From Takakia lepidozioides (Eukaryota; Streptophyta; Takakiopsida; Takakiales; Takakiaceae): a DNA stretch of 64,000 nucleotides. The stretch spans positions 32,054,001 to 32,118,000 of the forward strand of contig CM060733.1 of assembly GCA_030704615.1 (NCBI GenBank), read 5' to 3'. The notes under the pieces are model-generated. The model was given only the letters and a program-made list of their open reading frames with translations, ran no database searches and was not told where the DNA came from. Shown in pieces: positions 51,089-63,069 of this stretch (position 1 is the first letter of the stretch; every line of letters begins with the position of its first letter). Made by a program: the position numbers and the translations under genes.

Positions 51089-51772
51089 TTGGTGAATGCA
51101 CTCAGAGTCGGCACAGGCACTGCTGGATTCATGGACAACATTATGGACCTCAAACGGAGAAGTCGCTATGAATTCATTCAAAACAGTATCTTCCCTGGCC
51201 TGGGCTCATCCAAGGTTTATTTGTTCAAGATGTCCGCAGTGGGCGAAGGCAGTGGTGTGAGCATTGTCCGCCGAATGCAACCTGGAGGAGATTTGGCTAA
51301 ATGTTGGTTGATGTTTGATCACTGCAAACGGGTGAAGGGTTGGACAACCATGGCGTGCCATGTGTATGATCCAGCGTACCAACGTGTGCTCTCAATAGCA
51401 ATTTGTGATATGCAGTCGGAGGACACTGAATCCCAGATGCTCATGTGGATTTCGCTCCTGGCCGTCATGCAGCGCAATGGAATACAGAACACAAATTTTG
51501 CGGGCTTCATGGCTGATAGTGCACAGACAAATTTCAATGCAGTGCGGCGCGTGTTTGGTTCGGGGGATCCTAAGGTCCCAATGGAAAATAGGGAGCGCAC
51601 ATGCCTCTTCCATTGGAGTCAATCTCTGGCACGTCATACAAAGCGGTGCATTCGCCCTGACCTTCAGTTGCACAGAAGGCTCTGTCTCAAGTACAAAAAT
51701 GCCAAATCAATGGGAGAAGCACTTACCAAGCAATCCGCATCATTCTACTCGACAACAAAGACCCTCCCTTAA
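51089..51772 (+). pseudogene. MULE-like transposase fragment
   Basis: 227 open codons: DLKRRSRYEFIQNSIFPGLG, KCWLMFDHCKRVKGWTTMAC, RVLSIAICDMQSEDTESQML, NFAGFMADSAQTNFNAVRRV, RERTCLFHWSQSLARHTKRC, LCLKYKNAKSM. The C-D-M-Q and G-F-M-A-D-S-A-Q-x-N blocks, followed by E-R-T-C-x-F-H-W, match a transposon protein family common in seed-free plants and related to MULE transposases (Asp in FMADSAQ is a likely catalytic residue). The start is not an ATG, so an upstream exon is missing, and the expected C-terminal part is absent downstream. It lies head to head with the methylase-like gene. Confidence 0.6.
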
Positions 51773-52229
51773 ATCCATACCTAAGTTATCTCTAAAATTG
51801 TTATATCATCTGTAAAAACAACTCTGTTTGGCCAAGAAGCCCAATGATTGACAAAGGACTCTGGTTACCGGCTCCACGGGAGAGGAGCAAATTCTCTCCA
51901 AGTCGGAAGACCCCAACTAGCGGTGGTCTCGTAGAGGAAATATGCCCTGGCAACAGCCAGCGCAACGCTCAGTCGTCATTATGATTCGGTGTCCATTCTT
52001 TCCCATACACTGAAGCATCCACCTATTTGACAGACGGCAAGCTTCCGTAAGTTTGCTCCGGGACTTGTGGGTCCACCATGATCCCGCTTATGACACGCAC
52101 CTTCCATTTCTAGATCTCCAGTTACTGTATTTTCCACACGCAAGTCCTGTCTCCGTCACCCATCACATGTAAGTTATTCAATACCACTTGTGTTGCTGAT
52201 CTGATTGAAGTTGTTCGGTTCTGGTACAT

Positions 52230-52375
52230 TTGGGAGGCCTCCATTTGACAGTTTGTCGGAGATCCTTGGGACGAGCCATACACAGTACACTGTTCTGCAA
52301 ATTCCTGATTTTGGATTTGCCTCGGTTTTTGTGCCATATTGCTTCTTCGAGATTTCTCTGTGAAAGCTTGGAATC
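52230..52375 (-). repeat. Dispersed repeat, inverted relative to 57285-57420
   Basis: The minus strand reads AAATCTCGAAGAAGCAATAT then a GGCTCGTCCCAAG phrase about 90 bases later; the same phrases in the same order occur on the plus strand at 57285-57360. About 140 bp are alignable at perhaps three-quarters identity by eye. Confidence 0.65.
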
Positions 52376-52604
52376 CACGACATTCTAGTTCGGAAACAGA
52401 CCCATGTCTTTGGCGGTTGAAGGAGAAGAATAAGAGTGACACAGAGTGTGCTCGTCTCCGGAACAGTGTGGTTGCAGGGGAAGTTCGAATTTGTAAGCTA
52501 GCAGGACATCATGGATCAGATATCCTTCAGTGCGCGCCAATTCCTTGCTGTCTCAGCTCCATCCGAAGTCTCTATGCTTGATGCAGGTCTCTCTCTCTCT
52601 CTCT

Positions 52605-52665
52605 CTCTATGAGCTTTCCGCGGACGTTATAAAGCACGATTTCATTTGATTCATTTCATTTCAGT
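52605..52665 (+). repeat. Dispersed motif shared with TAF10 intron 1
   Basis: TATGAGCTTTCCGCGGACGT followed by TATAAAGCACGATTTCATTT, the plus-strand partner of 36661-36715, again next to a pyrimidine microsatellite and ATTTCATTT repeats. Confidence 0.6.
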
Positions 52666-52935
52666 TCTTTTCTAGACACACTGTGAGTGGGGGCTACAGC
52701 ACATTTGTGTTTACCTGTCCCGCGGGGATCATTTGCTCTTAAAGGTTAAGCATCTGTCACAGCCAATTCGCAGCCAACTGCATAGACTCTGAAGTTTTCT
52801 CCTCAGTCTCTTCACATTCCTCGAAGTCTCTTCGGTCTCGCTTCTCTGCTCTCTCCAGCTCCTACCCCTGCTCTCCTGGCTACCCAAACATTTCACCCTC
52901 TCAGAAATAGGTGCCCCCCCTGATTTACAGATTAC

Positions 52936-53726
52936 AGAGAACAACCCACCCTTGTGCTGTGTCGTGGAAGAACTCGATGCTTCTGCAACGTAAGTGTGTA
53001 CAACATCACTACTTGAAAATGGTCAGTGTGCTAAGCAGCGCAGTACTTAACCTCATCAAATGGTATATGTCTGAAGGAATCATGAACCCTTAGACTGGGG
53101 CACCTGTTGGAATAGAGAAATCACTCTGATGTGGCTTGCAATAGCAGTAATAACTACAGTGCTTTCAGTGGGATCACTCGTAGAAGATTATACTCTTTTA
53201 CAGTGTTCTGAGCCCGGAGGGGGCGGTTGCAGGGGAGGGAATACGCCTGTGGGCATTTGGGATGCTGGTGACACTGAAGGCCCTTGGAAATGAGACGAAT
53301 GGTCTTTTTGCTTTACATGAAGATGTGGTGTTTCCAGGAAGAGGCCACCCAGCCCATATGCACACACTGGAAGATGAGGCCTGGTACCTGCTGGAGGGGG
53401 AGCTTTTATGGAAAGTCGGAGGCAAGGAATATCATGCAAAGGAGGGTTCCTTCATTCATCTTCCGAGCTTTATTCCCCATGCTTTTGAGAACAAATTTGA
53501 CAAGCCTGCACGCATGCTTGTCACTTTCGCTCCTGCAGGTCTTGAGAGATGGTTCTTGCAAGTTGGGAAGCCTGCCACAGATCAAGGTGTCCCCCCTCCA
53601 TTGACCAGACAGGGTGCTGAGTGGGCACTGCAATTGGAAAGGGAGTATGGAGTTGTCACTTTGGGAGATATGGAGAAGGAGACTGGGGCCCTGCCTTCTC
53701 AATATCTTGGCACTAGTCTGGATTGA
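52936..53726 (+). CDS. Cupin-domain protein, at least two exons
   Basis: Last exon 53204-53726 encodes VLSPEGAVAGEG, RLWAFGMLVTLKALG, then the cupin barrel: GRGHPAHMHTLEDEAWYLLE (motif 1, G-x5-H-x-H-x3,4-E; metal-binding His/His/Glu) and FIHLPSFIPHAFENK (motif 2, with its His), followed by ARMLVTFAPAGLERWFLQVG. A likely upstream exon ends at 52989 (CVVEELDASA, donor GTAAGT), and its phase fits. The beginning of the gene was not identified. The closest general pattern is the small quercetin-dioxygenase-like cupins frequent in bacteria and fungi; the substrate cannot be told. The reading frame is intact to TGA 53724-53726. Confidence 0.8.
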
Positions 53727-55016
53727 AGCTTTTCAGCTTCATCCTTCACCCTTCACCCTTCATGAGGATGGCCTGCTAGCACCCTGTTCAATCATGTCTG
53801 GCAAGTCAGAGATGGGGCATAAAGGATTGAATTCATGCTGGATTGTCTTACAAGGGTTGTCTAGAATAATTCAGTTCCAGATTTATTAGGCAATTGCAGC
53901 TTGATTAGTGCTTAACCAGGGGTCCCTTGTCAGCAATGCTCAGCTTCAGATGTTCATTCTGCCCCTCCATCTTTTGGTAGGATCAACTTACCGCTTGTAA
54001 ATTGGACTCCTGGAGGACGCCATCAAATACTGATTCAGCGCAGTGGCTTGCTGGGGCGTGCCACTCTCCCCATCATGCTGCCCAACAGTGAGGGGCATGG
54101 CTGTGCTTCAAGTGAGGCTGACGGTGAGAAGACTATGGTGAGAATGTCCGGGGTCTGAAGTATGAGTTACTCAACAAATGCTTCAACACACTAGGAATCG
54201 AAGTTGAGGGTCCCTACTCCCCTGTTTGGCAGGATGAGTGATGTAAACCGACGGACAAACGGACAAAATGAATTGCTGTGATGGGTCACTCAAATTGAAA
54301 GATCACCTGTTGCTGCATGATAAACATGCTTTTGGGAACAGTGATCCAGTTGATGAAATTCCTGCATTGTTGACAAGGATGATACTGCGCCCTGTTTGCT
54401 CTCTAACATATGTATCCAAGGTCACATTCAAGTTCAGAGTTGATCAGCATTCATGGTTTGCTCCATGCTGATCTGACCGTATGCTTTAGAGATAAGTCCA
54501 GAATTACAAAGCTGCAGTTGCATTTGATGGTAGGACTGTGCACCTTAATATAGGTTCTTGATGGTGCTTTTCCCCAAGCTATGCTGCCCTAGTTCCAGTT
54601 TGAAGTCTTCAAAGCATCAGGGAAATGCTTTCAGCAATGGTACTCCTTGGCACTGCTAATGTGTTTGCAACATTACAGTACAACTACTTGGTAAGAGGTA
54701 AACCCCCTTTGTGGGTGTCCACAGCAACAGAGTGACAACCTTGTAAAGCCAGAAAGCTCTTGATTTTCTCTCTCTCAATGAAAAACGATCAACATGAGCG
54801 GGTGATCCTGGGAGTAGGTGAACCCAATACAGACATACACATTATTGGACCTTGAAAACTGTCTGACAATGGGAGTAGGTGGGAAGACAGAAGAGCAAAG
54901 CGTGGCCCAGACAGGTAGCTGCTACCTTTTCTGTGTCTCATTTACATGGTGAGAGCCTTCCTCATGTATACCAGTCAACAGACCAGGCCAGAGTGTTACA
55001 ATAATCTCACCATACC
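53727..55016. other. Intergenic stretch, nothing recognised
   Basis: 3' flanks of two convergent genes (cupin plus, DUF948-like minus). A short direct duplication CATCCTTCACCCTTCACCCTTCATG follows the cupin stop within about 25 bp. No further feature supported. Confidence 0.5.
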
Positions 55017-57996
55017 TCACTTGCGAGGGCCTCTCTTATGCAAATCAGGAAGCAAAACAGAGGCAGTAGGTTGGAATGGCAAGCGAAAACGGATTTTTTT
55101 GCCTATCCAGCTAGTGAGGCGGGAGAGAGTGATCAAGTTGCGAATCAATGAGCGGGCCTGCACTAGAGCTTCACGGGTTCTTCGTGCTGCGCGTGCCACC
55201 AGTGGCCTTGCTGCCGCCACCCGACTGCTGGTTCTCTCCTGCCACACTGACCGACCATTAAACAATTCGAGAAACTTTCAATCGAAACGGAAAAATAATG
55301 ATTACAGCCTTCATTTGACTTTTAAGTCATTCACATTCTGAGGGATGCTGGAAATCTATTCCAACAAAGGCCATTGCCAATGTTGCAATCATCATCAATC
55401 CACTGGATTTGTAACCAGTACACTAATCAGGGTTAGATGAGAACTTTCAGATCAGCAATAATTCCCACCACATGTAACTGGATCTGACCAGTGGATGAGT
55501 AGTGAATGTGACATTCATTGAGATAATACCATGGTACTTACAGAACATCCATAATGAGCCAAGTATTACTCAACCATAAGCAGCTTCCTCAAGGTTCTCA
55601 ATCACAATTCAGTTTTAGGGGCCTACAATTCAGTTTTGTTTACGTTTTAGAGATAACTAGTGCTGTTTTGTGAAGAAACACATACATTTGTCCACATTGC
55701 AATCTCAAATTTCTGTTGATGGGCATGTCACTATCCCACAGTTCCAGGACATGACCATAGCTCTACTTGACCTCATTCTAAGCTAATCTCAGGCCCTCCA
55801 AATTCAAGGAAACAACTTGATACAGAGAAGGAAGAACACAAAACATCCTAGGAGTATCATGGTACTAACCTGTGGTAACAACATTGCCCATTTGACGCAT
55901 ACCATCCTCAGCAACTGTAAGGGCATAGGCAGAGCTTCTGACTCCCTTGGAAATCTCCTGCCTGTAATTTGGTCAAATAGGATTTTATTACTACTGACCA
56001 TGTCGTAGTACTCTGTCAGAAGTTCAGGACCTTGGCAGCAATGCTTTGGTTCAAATGAGCCCAAGTAAGTAGCTGAGCCACAAATCCAGGCTGCTAACAG
56101 CTAATGTTGACAAACTTATTACTACATTTCTTGGGAAATTATGACAACCGCCGAGAAGACACGTATGCAGCCCTCAGACTAATCTGAGGCCGTACAAAAT
56201 TCAGTCTGCCACCAATACAGGCCAGTATTACAAGAGAGTGGTTCACCCCATTCTGGTGGAACACATTCTTCTGCTGGCATGTCTGACATCTTTTCTCTCT
56301 CCCGGCCACCTCTGTACTATGGATAGATGGGACAAGCGATTGCCTTTACCACTGCAAAAGCACACAGTTGACATTCTATTGCTTGATGGCGCGTCACCTC
56401 AGCTGATCGATACTAGTGACCAGTTAATGAAAGTCACTACCCTGCATAGACAAATGGAGAAGACATACCCCAAGTCACTGAGCTCCATGGTGAGATCACT
56501 GATCTCCATTCCTGAAAGTCTTACAGCAGCCATGGTACCTGGAAGCTCCTCCCTTGCAGCATCTGCTAGTTTCTCGAAAGCCTGAGCTGCCCTTTTCAAG
56601 GCCTGGTATGACACATCAAGACAATGATCAGTACTCAAAGACTTGTCTGATTGAAGACCTAGCTGTGGGTACCAAACCAATGTCTGTAATGTGAGGGATG
56701 AGAAGTGGTTGCTGCACTACCATCCTCATTAAATGAAGGCATGAGAATATACATTGCCACTTGATAGAACTAAGATCCTTGTTGATCTACGGCTTTCCTC
56801 TCCATTGCTGCAGTCATGAAGAGGAAACAAGGTAACCTCCATGGCACTTCTGTAGCAGACATCAAAGTTGTACTTACTATGCCTAATACCTATCGCCCTC
56901 ATTCATGCTTCGAAGTTCCTGAAAGGAATTGAAGGAAGAGTTCATACTAGTAAGCTTGGAATTGCTGCCAGAAGTAAACCAGCTAAAAATGCTGTTGCCT
57001 GCACACACATGGTCCAACAGACCAACATTGAGCAATTAATTGCAAAACTGCTTGGTTCAATGGAAGGGTGAAACACTGCTTATCTAGAAGGAGTACCATT
57101 GCAGCAGCAGACTGTCGAAGGTATGAGATTTTTGAAAATTGATTTATTGAGCTGCAGGATGCCAGCCTGAGGAAGGAGAAGCTATGAACAAAATCTCTGT
57201 GTCTACTTCACCAGTAGCTGCATTTACAACACAGGCATTGCTCTGAGTAGAGAGTCGTGCTAACCAAACTTTTACAGACAAAATCTCGAAGAAGCAATAT
57301 GACCAAAAGCCAAGGAAAATCCAGAGCCAGTAATTACAGGACAGTGTATGATGGCTCGTCCCAAGATCTCAGAGAAACGTCCCAATGGGAGACAGATGGC
57401 CTCCCAAAGAATTCACGACATAGAAACATGGAATCTGTAAAATCTCAAGACGTTTTGCAGAATGCTTACAGCCTCATGATAATTCATGCACAGGTGTTAG
57501 AGGTATTAGGTGTCAATCTGTCTTCGAGAAAGGAGTGGGTGGGGGGATCCTCCCTCACCACGCAAGAGATGAAGCCCATAAAAACCAGGCGTTGATCTGC
57601 AGGATTCCAATCCTTAAGGGACGAGGGAGGCAGAGACGGGGTGCCTACACTCGATGTCAAACCCTCTTCCTTCGATCCCAGTGCGGGCTCAGATTCCATA
57701 GCCATTCTCCCTGCTCCAACTCCTAACACTTGAGATCCGTCCGTGTCCTTTGTCCCTTTTTCACTGTTTGAGGAAACCCTGCCAACTAGGAGGCGCCGCG
57801 GCTTTGCAGAACTGGATGTATGCAGACACACTTTCCGGACGACATGATGCCCGGACTTGAGGAGAAACTGCTGTGACAGCCTATCTACTTTTCTCGTGTC
57901 TAAATGAGTAACATGTGAACGAGATAGATGCATTTGCAAATTCGCTGGATAGACAGCACGGCCAGCCATCCTTGAACATACATACTGAGTCTGCAT
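55017..57996 (-). CDS. Conserved plant membrane protein, DUF948-type, probably plastid-targeted, five exons
   Basis: Exons 57996-57559, 56998-56948, 56602-56469, 55961-55870 and 55246-55017 join with consistent phases and total 945 nt (314 residues plus stop). Residues 1-146 are Ser/Arg/His-rich with no acidic start, a plausible transit peptide. Exon 2 is a single membrane span (ATAFLAGLLLAAIPSLL). Exon 3 is the conserved core (FEKLADAAREELPGTMAAVR, LSGMEISDLTMELSDLG), continued by QEISKGVRSSAYALTVAEDG. The last exon is Arg-rich helical (RRTREALVQARSLIRNLITL, SRLTSWIGKKI). The core matches a conserved uncharacterised plant family resembling bacterial DUF948 proteins. The function is unknown. 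The middle exon is 51 nt and easy to miss; one more small exon between the last two cannot be excluded. Confidence 0.85.
57285..57420 (+). repeat. Dispersed repeat, partner of 52230-52375, in intron 1 of the DUF948-like gene
   Basis: See the other copy. Here it lies antisense to the host gene, in the large first intron. Confidence 0.6.
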
Positions 57997-59435
57997 CTCG
58001 TCCTTACAAGAAAAGAACTCTTTGATACAGAACTCAGAATCAAGTCTGAAGATGCCTACATCATCCTATGCTGATGAGGAAGACATAATTGAATCCTACA
58101 AGATGCCACTTCGGCCATTGGAGACCACCAGCGGGTCTGGCAACGAGCTGGAATCTGAAGAGAATCGAGCTTCTGTCAACATTGCCGTGTTACCATCGTT
58201 TCAAGCAGCATTGAATCACCACAAAATGTCAATGAAGCTCATGCGTCATAGCAAAGACAACAACGATTTATGGAAGCCAAATCAAGCTCCTTCTCCGCAT
58301 TGAGAAGATACTGAGTTTTGAGCAACCAGGAACGGCAAAATGCTCAAAACAATCATATATCCTCATTGAAAGCCCGATACAGATACCATCACTGCAGGCA
58401 CCGCAGTCACACCGATTATTGTCAGAGAATCTACACGGCGGGCACATTCTTCCGAGGAAGACAACAACGAGGTGTCTGAGGGGAGATCGGGTGAAATATC
58501 TACCAAGGGTTAAATGACCTCATCTTTTGCACATGGAACAAATCTTTTATCGTGGAACGGTTGTGATCTGCTTAGCTCTGAATCTGAAAATGTCCATGCC
58601 TCTTGTTTTCTCCGCGTGGTTGTGACTACCCAGCTCACGATCTAACTACTCTACGGGCTCCCCGCTTCCAGAAAACTGGACAAACTTCTTTCTTCTCGTC
58701 ATGAATCTCTTGCTCGTTTCTTGATTACAAGCAGATCGGATTAGCGTTTTGAGGATGTTCAGAGTGGTATTTGTCTCTGAATGTTTCCCTTGAAAGGACC
58801 CTGAATTCGGTGCCTGTTTCCTGTAAACAACTAGAGAGAGAGAGAGAGCTCCCATCTTAAGATCTCTTCTTCCAATTCGTTTTCGAAGTCCTTAGAGATT
58901 TTGGCAGCGCATGCCATAAGTGTTGATATATCAACAAAGGAGAAGATTCGAAGCTGGCAGGTAACAGGAAGAGGGAGGGAAACTCCGAGACCCGAGTTGA
59001 AGAGAGAGAGGTCATCGGGAATATATCGTACTGTCTGTTATAGAGTTTGTTTTGTAAGCTCGTAGCAGGACATGCGGTAGTTGTTGATATCTTATCTAAG
59101 GAGAAGTAAAGGAAACGCCATAAAAGAGTCAATTTGAAGGTCACTGAAAGGAGGAGGACCCGGTTGATATGAAAGGCATTCGCTAAAAAGGGGAACGAAG
59201 AAAAGATCAATAGCTACGGGACATATAGTGCCCAGGAAGATAAAGGCTTTAGAGGTGGAAATTTCCATGAACTCACCAGCTTCCCATAGCATTTGAGCCC
59301 TTGAGCAAAACATTTGGATCAAGGCCTATTCCAGGCCTGCTGGGGAATCTCATTTAGCGTGCTTATTAGCGCTCCTGGAAACTAAGCATAACAAGTATTG
59401 CTGCGAGGCGCAGTGAGATTTGAGGAGTTGAGAAG
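57997..59435. other. Intergenic; possible small open frame
   Basis: A plus-strand frame at 58022-58303 (acidic, SSYADEEDIIESYKMPLRPL) is open for 93 codons but shows no domain and starts in the promoter of the DUF948-like gene, so it is doubtful. A (GA)n run lies at about 58833-58846. Nothing else is recognised. Confidence 0.35.
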
Positions 59436-61414
59436 ATGCTGCCTGTGAGGCAGAGCATCAATAACCGCCATAAACAGAAGGCTTCCATGAAGAATGTTCC
59501 GGTAAGGAATTGCCTGAAACCCACCTTCGTTTTAATTCATAACGAAGTCTTTTCTCACTTTTAGCATGTTTCTTTCTCAAGAATTCCACAACACAATGTT
59601 AGAGAGGCATCTTTGCAATTTTTCCATCCATGGAGTAGGCAATCTTACTTTTCCCGATTTGACCAAGGAGCTGGTGGAAGCTACAATGTTGACCTCGTTT
59701 TCAACATGAAAGATGCCGCCAAATGACCGAATTGAAGTATGGAAATTGTAACCGTGGGCCGAGTCAGTGAAACAAGGGATGGGACTAAGAGATCAAGAGT
59801 ACTTCCTCCTTCCACATTACATGAAATATCACAGGGACTCCTACTTAGTCAACCAATCCAATGTCATAGTGAGATAGTTAGACACCTCGCTAGAAATTGC
59901 AAGACACGAATTCTTAGTACATAAGGTGAACTACAGCCACATAAATGGTAAATGTAGAGCCCCGGGAAACTCTTGATTGATGTTGGTGCTATGACATCCT
60001 GCACAAGGAACCAGAACATGGAGAAGGAGTTTGACGAGCAGCGCAGAAGTCTACGAGTGAGGCAGGAAATATATGAAAACAGAAAAGAAGGGATCCGGTT
60101 GTATGTATCTCCCACGCGCGAGGACACTTATCGCCTTCAGTATGTTCTCAATTTCTTTGGATACTAAACCTTGTCCTTGAGCAAGTTTGTTTAAGCAGCA
60201 GTTTTCAACCAAAGAGGACTGCTGGGTCTCCGGCAGTGGCCGAAGCTCCTGAAGGACTCGGGGCAACGTTCGAAAGCCGTGTTTCAGATAAGTTCACAAT
60301 AACCTTGGGAAAGAATGCCACGAGGCTAAACATCAAAGGGAGAACCAAGCCACCTATCCAGACCGCAGGTACACTGACAAGCATATAACAAAGGACCTTG
60401 TCAGAAAAGAGAAACATGTAAGATAAATCCTTTTCTAAAACCGTCCTGGCTCAATTACATCAAAGGAATGTTAGTTCTGTTTTTCTTTTATCTGGTCTTC
60501 TCTCTCACATTTTCTCTTTTCTGGTTTGTGAAAGTAAAATCTGCGTCACGACCTTGCAGAGCAAAGGCCTTCTGCAGTCCATCGCCATCCCTCTTCCAAT
60601 GGAATCCAATGCCAACTTCGCTTGTGGAGCACCCGCCCACCACCCAACCATACTTTCGAAGTTCGAATCGCTTGTTTTAATATCTGGAAGGTTCTTTCAT
60701 TCCCAGCTTTCTGTGAGCTAGTTGATTTTCAGAGATCGTAAAATGGGGGAAGTGTTGTGTGCAAAGGGCGGAGCTGAAGAGGTCAATAGAGGATCAGCTG
60801 AGGAGGAAAGAGGACGACCGGAAAGCTAGAGAGATGGATGAACACAACCTCTTTACTTACAATGACTACTTCCGCAGGTTCTTCACTTCCATCTCAAGCC
60901 GACCCTTTTTCTTGGTAGATAGAAAAGAGCCACATGTAAGGAGCTAGCAAGGTGGAAGGAGATATGGTTACAATTCCTGCTTTCTTTGCAGACAAATGGT
61001 CTCGGTAAGTCGTGACATTCCCTAGACCTTGAGGGAGACTTTCTACTCGAGCAATAGCAGGCTTCACTTTTTTGGGCTGAAGTTGTTGAAAATCCCGTTG
61101 ACTCCCAAGTACACAGAGGGGCCTTGGCCAGGTCGGTAAAATTTATCGGTTTGATGACAGCATAGTTACAATTCCAGAATCATCAACGGCCTCTGGGAAC
61201 CAGGTAGGAGAAGGAAGAGGGTGTTGTCTTAGCATTAGGCTTCGTCAGAAGGTTTGTTATCCTATATGAAATTTGATAGATGCTGAATAAGATGGCTGAC
61301 ATACCAACCGTGGTGAATTGCAGGTTCCTTGACCCATATAATCCCGATGTAACAGTACACCGAATGCAGTCAAAGAGAGACTACTTGAAACAGCTTATGG
61401 AGGATAACAAACGG
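59436..61414 (+). CDS. Multi-exon gene for a basic/acidic coiled-coil protein, function unknown
   Basis: Exon candidates: 59436-59501 (MLPVRQSINNRHKQKASMKN, donor GTAAGG); about 60006-60137 (MEKEFDEQRRSLRVRQEIYE, SPTREDTYRLQ, donor GTATGT); about 60770-60877 (AELKRSIEDQLRRKEDDRKA, NLFTYNDYFR); 61324-61414 (FLDPYNPDVTVHRMQSKRDY, LKQLMEDNKR). The last two join in phase (AG|G gives Arg) into one reading. Charged heptad-like helices broken by short Tyr/Pro motifs recall ciliary and microtubule-associated proteins; a motile-sperm plant would have such genes, but this is inference. The 3' end and other exons were not found. Confidence 0.5.
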
Positions 61415-63060
61415 GTCTGTCTCGTTTTCCTGGGCCTCTCTCTCATTGCTTTGTATATCACCTATTGATACCCTCGACTTGAATTTACATTGCTTTGGAA
61501 GTGGATGTAGATTCGGTGTTGGGTCATGAGTTTATCTCTTTGGAGCTCTCTGTGTACTAACCTGCCCCCAGCTCTCTCTGGCCCCTCTTCCCCTTCTCTG
61601 GTCCACTGCATCTATGGCTTTGATTGCCGCCAAGATATGGCAGGCAAATTCCTGAAGGCACGTGTACTCCTGGTCACTTACCTTTGTAATAGTTTCACCT
61701 TAATCTGATCATCCAGAGCTTTTTTCCTAGCTTGACAAGGTTATAAATGAGTGACGTGAGGGAGAATTTTGTAAATTACCGAAGTGAGGGCATGCTTTGG
61801 TGGCTGGATCTTTTGGTTGGTGTAGACTGAAGTGCTCAGAAAGGAGACGGAGAGAGAAGAAAAACTGATGGAAATCAAAAGGGATCATAATCGTGCGTCC
61901 ACACCTTGCGCTTGGAATCGTCGACATTATTTATGATGGACAATGGTGGCAAAAGTAGCTGTTATAAGTCAGCTTGGTAAGAAGTTGCCTATTGTGCCAT
62001 AGGAAGCTACCTGTGGGGGCAGAGGGCTTGGGTAGGGGGGGGGGCCTTTCCAGTGCAAGATACAAGGTGCTTATTCTGGGTTATGTGTATAAGATGGTTT
62101 GAAAATGTTATGTTTGAGGAAGATGGTTTGTCAAATTCCAAATGGAGTGTTTGCAAAGATTACAGAGGATTTTTTGGCACAAGCACACCAGTTCACAGAT
62201 GAAAAGTCTGTGGGGAAATGACCTCCCTAATGTAAGCTCTTAGGGCTACATGCCTCCTCCAAATGTGGGTGTAGATGTACATTGTTGGCTTGGCCTGTCC
62301 ACAAGAAATGGTTGGCTGGCACCATCATAACGGACACTTCTGATGCTAACATATTCCAGGGTCGACGCAGGTGTGCAGGGTTCTCCATGTCAGTGGCTGT
62401 TTCAGTCTTACCCTCTTCAGTGTACAACATGCCTGGATTGTGTTGCAAAATCTCCTAGCTTTCATTTGTCCCAGGTTCTATTGCAGATATCATCCTTGTT
62501 ACTACTCTCTTTCGAGAAGACACCAGTTTAAACTCAGTTACTCGTGTCAGACTTTCCATACTCATTTTTGAGGCACTGACCAGCAGGCCAGGGTTTGCAT
62601 TGAGTTCTACAGGGGATAGGTACTTGCAATACATTGTTTTCCCGGATAATTTTTAATCTAAGATATTTGGTTTTCCAAGATCTCTAAACCATTGAAATGT
62701 CACGTCTCACAATGAGACTCTTGTTGAAAGTGCTTGAAGACTTGCAACATACATCATGCTCAATTGCAAGCCAGCGTCCTGCAAAGAGACAGGAAGAATC
62801 CACACTGGGAAGACTACCGTTTAGCCTTCAAGAAAGATTGGCAGAGAAAACAAGAACTTGGGATTTGAGAAGGCTAGTCTTCTACCTGTGTATCCGACAT
62901 TGTGCTACAAAAGTTATTTCTGTCGATACCCCACCCAAATCCCTGCGGCAGAACTACGAGCTCGTACCTTCTCACTGTTTTATGAGTGAGATCCACTCGA
63001 GGGGGCAAATCAGGTTGTGTTTGATTGCATTGTTGCACCGAAATATGGATGAGTCATCAT
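61415..63060. other. Stretch without a confident gene
   Basis: It may hold further exons of the coiled-coil gene. One candidate is 62797-62870 (QEESTLGRLPFSLQERLAEK), preceded by an AG and followed by GGTTAG-free sequence, not proven. A 10-base G run lies at about 62036. The remainder shows no motif. Confidence 0.35.
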
Positions 63061-63069
63061 TCACCATGT

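Larger units (their letters stand above)
51773..52900. other. Transposon flank with dispersed repeats
   Basis: Holds the dispersed repeat copies listed at 52230-52375 and 52605-52665 and a (CT)n run at about 52587-52608. An open plus-strand piece at 52339-52581 has no recognisable domain. No gene is supported. Confidence 0.4.

Noticed and set aside
60205-60417. Minus-strand frame with two hydrophobic segments
   Set aside because: It lies in an intron of the plus-strand coiled-coil gene, has no partner exon and no recognised family.
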